Below, in pieces: positions 18,875-28,913 of a DNA stretch of 29,343 nt. A program made the translations under genes and the position numbers. The notes beneath the pieces are model-generated. The model saw only the letters and a program-made list of their open reading frames with translations, was not told the DNA's origin and did not search any database. The DNA lies in assembly GCA_001579985.1 (NCBI GenBank), contig LRSR01004916.1:1-29343 (forward strand), given 5' to 3'. The first letter of the stretch is position 1. Every line of letters begins with the position of its first letter. The DNA comes from Hypsibius dujardini. Taxonomy: Eukaryota; Tardigrada; Eutardigrada; Parachela; Hypsibiidae.

Positions 18875-20627
18875 TTAAACCGCTCGGAAGCAACCAAACG
18901 ATAGGTCGTTCGTGAGGAAGCAGCAGCCCGTCGACCGGCACTCCTGTTCCGTTACACCACCGTCCACCGCACAATCTATCAAATCATCGAGGTTTAAGTT
19001 GGCACCACTGGTTGCATGCGTGGTAGTAGTCCTTGGCGAAGCGGTGGTGATGGGGGATGATGGAACGGTAGTTGTGGTAGTAGTCAATGGTGTAGTTACT
19101 GTGGTAGTAGTCGATGGTGTAGTTACTGTGGTAGTAATCGATGGTGTAGTTACTGTGGTAGTAGTCAGTGGTGTAGTCACTGTGGTAGTGGTCGGTGGTA
19201 TAGTTACTGTGGTCGTAGTCAGTGGTGTAGTTACTGTGGTAGTAGTCAATGGTGTAGTTACTGTGGTAGTAGTAGTCGGTGGTGTAGTTACTGTGGTCGT
19301 CGTGGTCGTTGTCGGGGTCGTAGCTGGAGTGGTCACAGGTTGAGCGAAGCAATGGGAGTAAAAAACGCCGGGAAGCCATTCCGGACGATTGGGAACCGGC
19401 GTTGGACCGTTTAAAATCTGCAAGTGTGTAAATATTTATTCCAGCGCATTAACTATTCTAATTGCAGGAAATTTCATTGCTCGTTCGCTTTTTTCGCACC
19501 TGAATTCCAGGGCCGATTTGAGTGGCAATGTTGTCGCCGTCGAGGAAAAACAGCTTCATCGTGCCGGTGGTCTTTTCCAGATACATTGTGGCGGCATGGA
19601 CCTCCCTTGCTTTGTGCTGGAGTTGGGCAACGGGATAGACACTAAGCGGATTGAAGGTAGTGGACATTGTATTGTATAGGTAGACACCGATCTGCTGAGC
19701 TCCCAGAGGACCACCGAGTATGTCAACCCTAGCCGGATTGAAGGTGGAAATGGCAGCCGTGATGGGTTGTTGGATGAAAGTACTGGCGGATGGGAAAGTA
19801 GCGAGTATGGGAATCCGTGGTGACGAATTGAGGCTCAGTGATGACGGCAGGCGAGCCAAATTTGTAGATCTTCACATTGTTTGGCAGCTGGGACTGCAAT
19901 AAGACATTCGCGTTTATCATGCACATTTAGGCTCGCGTTTTTCAGCGAAGTACAAACAAACGGAGCTAATTTACATAAGGACTAGGAGTAAGCTAAGACT
20001 AAGCGTAAGCCAGGACTAGGAGTAAGCTAGGACAAGAAGTAAGCTAGGATTAGGAAAAGCTAGGACTAGCAGTAAGCTAGGACTAGGAGTACGATTACTG
20101 TACACTGTAGCCGAATTGTGACGCTAACATAATTTTATTATATGCCTATGGATAGAGCAATAAGTTAAGCTAATATAATCCCATGGGGTACTTGCATCAA
20201 ATATTATCATCCTTCCATTGAGTGGGCCAGTAGAAAAGGCTGCCGTGACAGGGAATAGATTCGTGATGGCTTGGGGTCCTCTGGTTGCGTTCGTCAATTT
20301 GCTGAAACCGTTTCAGTGCAATGTGTATTAAAATTCTACATTGTTGTACTTGTATGACTGCGAATTGATTATTAACCGGGGTCTTACTGAACGGTGCAGA
20401 TTTCGTGCCTTTGAAAACATAGTAGTTGCTGTCAGGAGCCAGATCGATTGCGTCGGGCAGGTCATCTGTGGAGCCAGTAACCGCGGCTGGCATGACACCT
20501 GTAAGAAATGGACAACTCTACAAGATACATCTTGTGAGATACCGTAGAGTCGTAGAGAATGTCCAGTTGTCGACTCACATAAAACAATTGCGACAATAAG
20601 TATCATGGGCAGTGTTTCATTCGCCAT
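18875..20627 (-). CDS. Secreted Thr-rich mucin with C-terminal trefoil-like domain; upstream frame breaks
   Basis: Candidate exons, high to low: 20579-20627, 20388-20498, 20192-20301, 19500-19893, 18875-19417. Exon 1 encodes a hydrophobic signal-peptide start ([16 protein letters not shown]) and joins exon 2 in phase. Exons 2-4 carry a weakly hemopexin-like pattern ([41 protein letters not shown]). The last exon, joined in phase 0 to exon 4, gives a Thr tract of about 100 residues in TTTTVTTP[LS] units, then a P-type trefoil-like end [20 protein letters not shown]...CF. Five Cys are visible; the usual first Cys is absent. Trefoil-mucins are secreted, mucosal or cuticular. Odd: exon 2 to 3, exon 3 to 4 and one point inside exon 4 (near the TTT at 19861-19863) need frame changes, so this is a decaying gene, a sequence error, or a wrong splice model. 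Confidence 0.55.
19041..19335. repeat. 27-bp-based coding repeat (Thr tract)
   Basis: Plus-strand GGTGTAGTTACTGTGGTAGT plus AGTC[AG][AG]T repeats with trinucleotide slippage, encoding TTTTVTTP-type units on the minus strand. Nucleotide-level regularity shows recent expansion. Confidence 0.9.
19980..20095. repeat. 17-bp tandem repeat, ~7 copies (intronic)
   Basis: Unit CTAGGAGTAAGCTAGGA with substitutions, inside the intron 19894-20191 of the trefoil gene. Confidence 0.88.
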
Positions 20628-22220
20628 GGTGAGGTTCGGATTTGCTGCAGAACATGAAAAGGTCGCAATTGCGCAGCCTGTACGGCGACTTGAAATTTTC
20701 TATTTGTGTGGCAAAAAAAACTGGAATGGATCTGTACTGTACCTTGTATCTTGTTAGTTTGTTTGTTAGAGTTTACTGTTTTCGCACGACAAGGACCTGG
20801 ACGACGTGAACTTATGCCACAATCACACCTGCAGTCTTGAATGTTCAGGAAATAACTCTGATGCTCTTAAATGATAGTGAATTTGTTAATCACTAGAACG
20901 CGGAAGCGTAAAGTTCTCTGGCTCACGATTTGAGATAAAAGAATGAACGTACCGCATAAAAAACACCTAAATCTAGACATGCTCGAATTCCAGTTTGCGA
21001 CTTTGTCGTCCGCTTCGCCATCAAGTAGCTCGATTACGCCATTATTTAAATGTCCCTTGTCTAATTCAAATTTAGGGCTGTTGGTGCGTCCAAGTCCGCT
21101 AGCATCCGAGCCAAGCCTGTTTTAGTGCCAACGGCTTTCTCTGGAAAGGCACTGCAGCTCCTTGAGTCAAAGTCGCGACAGGGCAGAAGGTGTCTTCGCA
21201 TCCGAGAGAAGGCGCAACTGTGTTTCTGTGTGAGAACTAGGAAGTGCGAAGTGTGAAGTGGGAGGTAGGAAAAGGGAGTTTCCGACCTGCCACTCGTCGT
21301 GGACGTCATAGGAGGCGCACAAGGGAGAAGCGTCGAGTCAGTGAAGATTGTTTACATGTCTAGATTAATAGATTTTCCAACTTTCCTTAACAAGAACGAC
21401 ATAATTACGGTTAAGGTAAATGAGCTGAAAAATTTGAGAGCAAAAAAGTAAAGTTACAAATTCTTACAATTGCGGGCTCGTGCTTTGAACAACACCTTCT
21501 CTATTTGGGGCCGATTCATCCGTAATCCCTCTAGTTTTCCCAAAATAACTGATTTTTAAAGCACAGAATAGATAAACATAATCACTATTAAACACAAAAT
21601 ATAAAATCGTTTTGGTAGTAAAATACCAAGGTGGTTTTAATCAAAAACAATTCCCACCAGGTGCGACTTATGCCGCTTAACGCCAATTGGTTGATATTAA
21701 CAGGTCGGAAGTGGGACTTACTGTTCAACCGGTTCAGTCTTACTTACCAATTCCCACCTCCGACTTCCGAAGTTGCGCCTACTCTCTATTGCAAATGAGG
21801 CATATCTGACTATGTAAGGTAGGAAATTCAAATACACCTACGATAGATAATGGTAAGAAAGGTCAGAGTACTTTTCTCTACGCGCTCAATATAGCTCGTC
21901 AATGTTTGAGGAAGGAGAACGACAGGGGTCGCTGAAAGGTCCTGATACTGTTTGTTTTACGTGCTGGCGTGGGCACGGCGTGCTTTTTATTGTTAATTGC
22001 GAGTTTGTTGAATAACTGAATAATGACAACGCGAGTCAAGTTACTGTGCAATGTCTGAAGCAAAGTGAACGGATGTTAGCCTTTAAGGGTTGGGTGCACC
22101 AGATACCTATCCATGTCTGGAATACCGTGGAAAAATCTGTGCTGTTTATAGATGCCTGAAAATATGCAAAAACTACATTTCTTGCCATTACAAAGTCGCT
22201 GAGCCGGTCGAAAATACAAA
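20628..22220. other. 1.6-kb intergenic interval between divergent genes
   Basis: Should contain the promoters of the trefoil gene (-) and the ionotropic receptor (+). No coding exon recognised. An imperfect hairpin centred on TTCAACCGGTTCAG (about 21700-21768; arms GGTCGGAAGTGGGA and TTCCCACCTCCGAC) is the only structure noted. Confidence 0.5.
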
Positions 22221-24588
22221 ATGTCTCTGACTGATCTTTTCGCACAAGAAGTTGCCGCCAAAAAATGGGTGGCCTTTTGGGGTGTTAGAGGAGGCCGGTT
22301 TAATTGCTCCACTTTCACATACGACGTGGGATATTTTCACGGTGAGCCAGGCAGCGATGTCCTGGTGGCTACAAGACCGGTAAGTAAACCGACGCAGACG
22401 CCTGAAATTTAAATCATTTTCTGTAATATATTTTTTTCTCTGAGATTCGTGCATGATTATTTTCAATTTATTCAGCAACCACCTTATATTATTCGTGAAA
22501 GCTTTCTCGTGCCGTCCTGCGGCTTCGTGACCCCGAACAGCACATTTGGGCAAAATGTTGTCATGAGGCCGACCTGGAGCGGTCTCTGGGTGTTTGCCTT
22601 ACACCATATCTGTTCAACCCTTCGAATACGGTTAGTTTCTCTAGTTCATACGGGAATATAAAAGAGAAATTCCCACTTGTTCGAGCAGTATCTGATCGGA
22701 AATCTAATAAATCCATAGCTGCAAACTTCTGCAATCAACGATCGTTGGCGATGGCGACATTGGTTCACTGATCGGAGGGAACCCCATTCTCAACGATGTC
22801 ATGATAGGCGCGGCTCGCGTGGGACTGTCCACTTCGCTCCTGACACCGTCAAGGGTTACATCCGATAACTACTCATTAATATCTTCGCCGAAAAATCAAA
22901 CCTATTCCATTCTCATTAACAAGCAATTCTTGACGCGAACGACAGTTTCGTTTGATGCAATTCTACTTCGGAGCCTCGGGACCGACGCATTGTTGTACAT
23001 AGCCGTGTCCGTGTTTCTCCTCCTGACCATCACCCACTTTGCAAAACATTTGCTCACGCAGCGAATAACTTCCAAGATCAAATTCCTTTGGGATTATGTA
23101 CGGACACTCTTCATGTCAGTACCTGTAATTACGGGTGATCTCGGTGAGGATATTCCATCACATTTTAACCATTTTGCACTTACCTTGTGACTTATGTGCA
23201 GTACTGCCAATTATGCTTGGCGTATCGATATATGCAGTATATAATTACACTGGTTAATGGCCATGCCCGGCATACGTACATACATACGTACATACGTATG
23301 TACGTATGTACGTATGTATGTACGTATGTACGTATGTATGTACGTATGTACGTAAGTACCCTTAATTGTTATATTTTATGTATTTATACTTAATTATTGT
23401 ACTATATGCTTACCCTATATTTATGCAGTTGAAACAGAATAAATTACTATTGCAATAAATTACACTACAAAATCATCATTCATTTTCAGGTCGAGCTCGT
23501 ACAAGGTCATCCCCGCCCTCGACAACCGTCTGCATTGCCGTGTTCCTCTACCTGATAGTGGTGTTTCAGACAATTTTCGTCGCCGTCTTCCCGGCAGAAC
23601 TGACAATGAGCTACGGCCATGCCGTTCCCTTTTCCACCGTGTCGGAAGTTCTTGATTCCGACTTTGAAGTGCATGGAGGGGACGCTATCAAAGAGTTCCT
23701 ACTGGTGAGGGATTCCACAATAAGAACGCAAAATTCGGCTGCCAATTCTCAATTCCGTTAATTGATTTTGTATTTGTACAGAATAGCAGAGACCCGACGG
23801 TGCGCGCGCTGGGAGAACGAGTTCAGACTTGGCATGATGGGAGCTCCCTGTACGAGTACATGGCGGTCCAGGGCGCGGACGTCAGCTACAAACGTGCATT
23901 CCTGGTGCATGAAGACGGATTTTGGGAAGTGGCAGATGTGAGCTGCGACTTTGTGGAAGCCGTAACCGCCATACAGACGGTGTCAGTCGGGATATTCTGG
24001 TTTCGTAAGCGGGACACACACTTCAAAAACTTCACTAAGCTGTAAGTAGCATTAGAAGAGAACCGTTGGCCAAGTTTCAAAGCAGACGAATATTCTATTC
24101 GATTAGTCCGAATTATTCCTACTCAGAAAACATGGCTCCGTCTACTGATCTCTGAAAAAATATTATTTCGAGAACGAGAATCGATTGAAAATTAAATTTC
24201 GAGAGGAAAAGTGTAAAGAAATTTCTGCCCACGAGATTCAGGCCAGATAAAGCATCGATGAGGAATAAGCCGGGCTCCTTATTCTGTAATTCATTGGTCA
24301 TTTTATAGGTTTGAGCTCTTGTCCTATACGGGGATCGTCAGCTTCGACTTTCAGTACTTTTCCCAGTACGGTCCCATGAAACTACGAGAAAACAACAAAA
24401 TCGCTCAACTGTGCGTTCCACGACCCGTGGAGATGAGGCGCGCCCGGGGAAAGCGGGCTCTCGGGCCGGAGGATTTTGAGGTGCCATATATTTTCTTCGG
24501 TGTTGGGAGTGCCGTGTCACTTGTGATACTCTGCGCAGAAAAAATGATCCAGTCTGTGTCCAGGAAATTAGGAATGAAACCCGGGTAA
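22221..24588 (+). CDS. Divergent ionotropic (glutamate) receptor-like channel, 6 exons, 497 aa
   Basis: Exons 22221-22379, 22476-22630, 22719-23143, 23490-23704, 23782-24041, 24309-24588; all phases agree. Order matches the iGluR/IR fold. S1 begins LVATRPQPPYII and has VGDGDIGSLIGGNPILNDVMIGAARV, with Arg150 in TPSRVTSDNY at the site of the usual ligand-binding Arg. TM1 is about 195-213. The pore-loop region (KFLWDYVRTLFMSVPVITG) is about 227-245. TM3 is about 259-279, where the canonical SYTANLAAFLT is replaced by FQTIFVAVFPAELTM. S2 holds DVSYKRAFLVHEDGFWEVAD. TM4 is about 464-483 (PYIFFGVGSAVSLVILCAEK). No amino-terminal domain and no obvious signal peptide; a TGA lies in frame seven codons upstream of the ATG, so any signal exon would have to be separate. 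Resembles chemosensory ionotropic receptors more than synaptic receptors. Ligand unknown. Confidence 0.85.
23268..23357. repeat. Self-complementary (ACGTACAT)n microsatellite
   Basis: Alternating CGTACATA then CGTATGTA runs in intron 3 of the ionotropic receptor gene. The first part is the reverse complement of the second, so the tract can fold into a hairpin. Confidence 0.9.
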
Positions 24589-24684
24589 TTTATGAACATT
24601 ACCTACGTCGTGCTAAAAAATTTGTTTGACAATTGTTTCTTGCTGCATACTCTTGTTTTACTTTGTGTGTTGATGGTGCCGAGG

Positions 24685-24690
24685 AATAAA
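24685..24690 (+). promoter_or_regulatory. Candidate poly(A) signal of the ionotropic receptor gene
   Basis: AATAAA 97 nt after the TAA stop at 24586-24588. Confidence 0.55.
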
Positions 24691-25198
24691 ATCACGTCTT
24701 GTTTTGGATCACTTGTCACGGGTTTTTGGAGTTCTGCAAAATATTGTTCGGGACCCTTATTACCTCCTAGGATGAAATCGCTCTAGTCTTTTCAATCAAA
24801 CTGTCCAATTTACGGTTTTTGTATAAACTCAATAATATTATAAGGCTATTGTATAACTCAACGTTCCAGTCACCGCTCCGTGTTCCAGTGGTGGGGTCTC
24901 ATGTGATTTATTAGTGACCACCTACTATCAACTCACGAGTTATCGGGACTTACGTTATCACGGACTTTAAATTGCCGTAAACAGAAATTGGTCCCACTTC
25001 GGGAGGAACATTGGTTAGCGGGATTTACCTTGTAAATTGGCCAGAAAATATACTCGGATCTTTCGAAATATTTATCTTTGCATTGAAATGGCATACTTAA
25101 TTAATACTTAAATTCCTTTTTACAACTCTTATCGTAAAAAATTTCTAATATATTTTGCAAAACATACAGTGTAATAACTCACGGCGTCGAATGTTTTG
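24691..25198. other. Intergenic interval
   Basis: AT-rich, without a recognised gene, element or repeat. Confidence 0.5.
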
Positions 25199-25688
25199 CT
25201 GTAGCTGCACCAGTTGGGCTGGGCATAAGAGGCTGCCCCAGTTGAGCTGGGCATAAGAGGCTGCCCCAGTTGGGCTGGGCATAAGAAGCTGCACCAGTTG
25301 GGCTGGGCATAAGAGGCTGCGCCAATTGGCCTGGGCATAAGAGGCTGCCCCAGTTGGGCTGGGCATAAGAAGCTGCCCCAGTTGAGCTGGGCATAAGAAG
25401 CTGCCTAGTTGAGCTGGGCATAAGAGGCTGCCCCAGTTGAGCTGGGCATAAGAAGCTGCACCCGTTGGGCTGGGCATAAAAGGCTGCCCCAATTGGGCTG
25501 GGCATAAGAGGCTGCCCCAGTTGAGCTGGGCATAAGAAGCTGCCTAGTTGGGCTGGGCATAAGAAGCTGCCTAGTTGAGCTGGGCATAAGAAGCTGCACC
25601 AGTTGGGCTGGGCATAAGAAGCTGCCCCAGTTGAGCTGGGCATAAGAAGCTGCCCCAGTGGGGCTGGGCATAAGAGGCTGCACCAGTT
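25199..25688. repeat. 28-bp minisatellite, ~17 copies
   Basis: Unit CTGCCCCAGTTGAGCTGGGC plus ATAAGAGG, with G/A variants (GAGCTGG/GGGCTGG, AAGAGG/AAGAAG) and some 27-bp copies (CTGCCTAGTTG). As 28 is not a multiple of three and the unit lacks minus-strand stops, all three minus frames stay open (SYAQPNW, LCPAQLG, LMPSPTG). There is no splice or start context, so it is treated as non-coding. Confidence 0.97.
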
Positions 25689-26178
25689 GTGGATCAAAGA
25701 TCGTTAATTATTCTAAGAAAGATCGTCTGGGCTTTCCATATGCAACGCTGTAAAATGCTAGCAACGTTTGTAGCCGGCAATTGCATCTCCCTGTCGCCTG
25801 TCGCTAGCAACGGGATTGTAGGACATTCGATGATCTTGTGCAATCGCGTCGCTTTTCATGTCTGAACTTATTCAAAGTTATTCGGCGTTTTTGTTTGTAA
25901 AATCAAATAAACCGCTAACCAGAAAATTCATTTCTACACACATTAGCCGTTCCAGATTTACATTGTAGGCCGTACTGGCGCGTAAAAGTAATACCTGCGC
26001 GATCTACATAAAAACGGCGCGTTTGCCGGAAATTTATTGATTGATTGTTTGCCAACAATCGAGTCGCTCTGGCGCTTTCCACCATTAATTTAAAAAAAAT
26101 CAAGTTTCAGTCTGAACCTTGCTCCTTGAAGTAGCAAACATATATAGCAGGCAAACACGGCGGCTTGAATCGCTATAT

Positions 26179-26227
26179 GGGTTGAATCGGTCAGGTGGCG
26201 CCCTCCGCCACCTGACCGATTCAACCC
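26179..26227. repeat. Perfect 22-bp inverted repeat with 5-nt loop
   Basis: GGGTTGAATCGGTCAGGTGG plus CG (26179-26200), loop CCCTC, then the exact reverse complement (26206-26227). No mismatch. It lies inside the fold-back element. Confidence 0.95.
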
Positions 26228-26477
26228 AGGGCGTTGGCCTGGTATGCCTCGCTATTGAAACTAGCAGGCATGCCTTCGGTTACTGGATCGCAGTCGTTAG
26301 CAAGCTCTGGTATTCATTCGACTCGCTACATACATGAATCTATAAAATTCTGTAGAGAATATGCACCAAAAAAATCTCGATTGATGATCAGATTTCTGTT
26401 TCAGAAATCAGCAGTCCACTTGTACACTTGAAAGCGACGCGATCGATGGCGATCACCGGCAATTGTGTCGCTTTTGG

Positions 26478-26689
26478 CAGTGGCGCGCCGAGGGGGGGGG
26501 GTATTTCGTTGATCTAAAACCCCCCCTCGAAAGTAAAGAAAAGTGCCCCAAGGGTACCCCATTTAGAGAAAAACACAATGATTGAGAATTGTCATGCAAT
26601 ACTCCCCCCTTACGTTCTATCGGAAATATTTCGGATACAATAAAAAAAATATACCCCCCCCCCTTAAACCAAAGCTCGGCGCGCCACTG
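26478..26689. mobile_element. hAT-type MITE, 212 bp, with perfect 8-bp target-site duplication
   Basis: Begins CAGTGGCGCGCCGAGGGGGG and ends with CTCGGCGCGCCACTG, terminal inverted repeats with homopolymer G/C runs behind them. It is flanked on both sides by GCTTTTGG (26470-26477 and 26690-26697). An 8-bp duplication with CAGTGGCG-type ends is the hallmark of the hAT superfamily. No transposase. Confidence 0.92.
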
Positions 26690-26931
26690 GCTTTTGGTCA
26701 ACCCTCGCAAGATCCCTTTTATAGAGGAGGTTACAATCAAAATCGTCTTGTAGAGTGAGAAGTACATGTATAAACAAATCGGTCTGTTATTAGCACGCTT
26801 GCTTCTTATACAAAACATTTTTTGTTTAGATGTGAACAGATGAGAAAGCAAAAGTGACGCAATTGCAAAAGGTCATCATCAATTGCGTCGCTAGCGACAT
26901 GCGACAGGGAGATGCGATTGCCGGCTACAAA

Positions 26932-27365
26932 TGTCATCTCTATTCATCATTTTCATATGGTGATTCTTTTACTTTTTCCAAACATGACGCGGAATGGCTT
27001 ATTGCCTGCCTGTCTGCACCGCATCAGGAGCCTTTTTTCAATATCCTGTGGCTGAATAAAATAAGCTGTCAGACGAGATGCAACTTCTCTTCAGGGTGCA
27101 GCTGGTGCAAGGTCCTTCATATATATTCGAATATTTTGTATTCGCACAACGGGATGTATCACGAATTGGCATTTTCCCACTCCTCATCATCCCCAAGAGT
27201 TATTTAATAATTGCAATGGTATCTTCAGTTACTGAGAAGAACGACGTGCTGACTTAATGTCAGTTCCACGACCGTAGACTTAAATTACTGGCATTAAACG
27301 ACATGCATTTATATCCCTCAGAATTGTCAAGATCTCCTTTCGGAGGTCGTCAAGTTCTCCCCAAG
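26932..27365. other. Presumed 5' region of the receptor gene
   Basis: A 117-codon plus-strand ORF starting at 26854 runs through here, but it begins inside the fold-back arm and has no recognised domain, so it is not called. No other feature seen. Confidence 0.45.
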
Positions 27366-28731
27366 ATGCAATCTTTTATTAGCCTTCTACATATTAGTAT
27401 CTGCTTTCTGGTGGTGGTTGGGCAATTCAACGGTTGCAGTGGTCGCATCCGATTTGTCATCTTGACCATTACAGATGCTCCCTCGATCGGAGTCCGGTCA
27501 ATGCTGCCGGGGCTTAACGTGTCTATTATCGACATGGCCGCGAAGTTTCCCACACTGTACAGTAACTACAGCATGATAAACATCAGTATTGTACTTCCAT
27601 CTCCAGCCGATCCGTGCTCCCCATCGGAAATTGGGACAGCAGTCGAACGAATGAGCGAGATCTTCGTGAAGGCCGGACTGTCGGGCGAAGAGGGTACTCC
27701 TGTCATCCTGACACCATGTGAGTATTGTCAACAGAAAGAATGCCGGTGTGGTATCTGAGACTGAGCTTAACCACTGCACTAGTATTGGTTAAAAATCATC
27801 TCCACCATTCACACTTCGATGTTTCTATCGACAGCCTGTCCTCTACCTTTCACTACGATCGGCGATTTTGCAAGAGGTGAACATCAAACAGTAGAACATG
27901 AGAATCGAGGCATTTTTTTCACCAGTTCATGCGAAACTTGTTCAATTTTCAGAGCTCAACATTCTCACGCTTGCTTGGTGAGACTTCCTATCTCCTGAAT
28001 TATAACTGTATTATGCTGCGTTTACACTCCCTTCCCATGCGACCGTAATCCCCCGACCTCAATGGACACTTTTTTGCCCTACCAGTTAATTTGATCCACC
28101 CCGGATCTTATCTGTTCATCACCGTTTGCTATTGTTTACCTACAATCAATCAATCAATTGATTCAATGTGTTCGTCAAGACATTGCGCTCAATCAATCAA
28201 TCAATCGCTGCCAATTTTGTCTTAAATTTCAACCAATCAAGACACAGTGAATCCGATTGAACAGTCAACCGATGATTGGAGGAGGTGGGGCTTAACTGTC
28301 CCTTGAGATCGGGGGAATACGGTACCCAAAAGGTTGCAGGAGTAATTAAATCGTGACACGTGATAGTATTGGCAAGACTTTGTTGAGGACCATTTCATCC
28401 TGTGCCGTGTATAGTGTGTAACTGGATCGCATTTGCAGTGGTCCTATGAGGCTAAACGCCGAGCGGTTTCCCACCTCTTTGTTGACCTTTCGCGGACAAA
28501 GTGAGACAGTGGGGATGGGCCTAACTGCCTTGCTAGACAAGTTTCAATGGCACAAGCTGTCCATCATGCTTGACATGGTCGATGTCCGTGTTCGGGACTT
28601 TCTACTTGGCATTATGATTTCTCTGAAGATACGCATGACCTCGTACGATGTTTTGACCACAAACTATAATTCGCGAAGAGGACTGGAAGAGTACCCTCCC
28701 GCATTGGTGGCATCTGCACAACACTCACGAG
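27366..28731 (+). CDS. Receptor with ANF-receptor-like ectodomain (guanylate cyclase receptor type), 3' end outside window
   Basis: Exons 27366-27717, 27835-27876, 27953-27977 (25 nt) and 28439-28731, all in phase. Exon 4 ends at a GTTAAT donor and the gene continues beyond the window. Start ATG 27366 gives MQSFISLLHISICFLVVVGQ, a signal peptide; an in-frame ATG 21 codons upstream is less likely. Then follow RIRFVILTITDAPSIGVR, VSIIDMAAKFPTLY and, across exons 2-4, CPLPFTTIGDFA, ELNILTLAW, FPTSLLTFRGQ and LLDKFQWHKLSIMLDMVDV, the order of a periplasmic-binding-like ANF receptor lobe. In natriuretic-peptide-type receptors this extracellular domain is followed by one membrane segment, a kinase-homology domain and a guanylate cyclase. 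Those parts are not in the window, so cyclase identity is inferred; a class C GPCR or a clearance-type receptor remains possible. Confidence 0.8.
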
Positions 28732-28754
28732 GTTAATACACATACGTCCATATA

Positions 28755-28796
28755 TACACACGTGGCTGAAACACCAAGCCGACCGAGTTAAAGCCA
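28755..28796. mobile_element. Palindromic MITE family A, copy 5 (left arm only)
   Basis: TACACACGTGGCTGAAACACC then AAGCCGACCGAGTTAAAG matches the left arm of the other copies; the right arm is missing. Lies in the intron after exon 4 of the receptor gene. Confidence 0.75.
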
Positions 28797-28913
28797 ACTT
28801 TTTACCTGCGCCCAGCAAAATGGCGTGGTCGGAGATTGAGCCAATTTTGGCCAATACGTTCAGCTGTTTCTCACATCGCTTGATTCATTGATTTAACACC
28901 AGTATTAGGAGAG

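Larger units (their letters stand above)
25767..26931. mobile_element. ~1.17-kb fold-back element with ~90-bp terminal inverted repeats
   Basis: Left arm starts TTTGTAGCCGGCAATTGC and runs to about 25857. The right arm (about 26848-26931) is its near reverse complement, ending GCAATCGCATCTCCC-type sequence read backwards to GGCTACAAA. A partial third copy of the arm sequence lies near 26428-26470. Interior is non-coding and contains the hairpin at 26179-26227 and the nested hAT-type MITE. Superfamily and target duplication not resolved. Confidence 0.8.

Noticed and set aside
20943-21309. Overlapping short ORFs on both strands
   Set aside because: Ser/Pro-rich, no splice signals consistent with neighbours, no domain.
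25199-25688. CRISPR-like array
   Set aside because: Direct 28-bp units are contiguous with no unique spacers, in a eukaryotic genome.
25129-25697. Minus-strand ORFs of up to 172 codons (SYAQPNW repeats)
   Set aside because: Consequence of the 28-bp minisatellite; no start or splice context and every frame is equally open.
26854-27207. 117-codon plus-strand ORF
   Set aside because: Begins in the right arm of the fold-back element, no recognised domain; probably chance.
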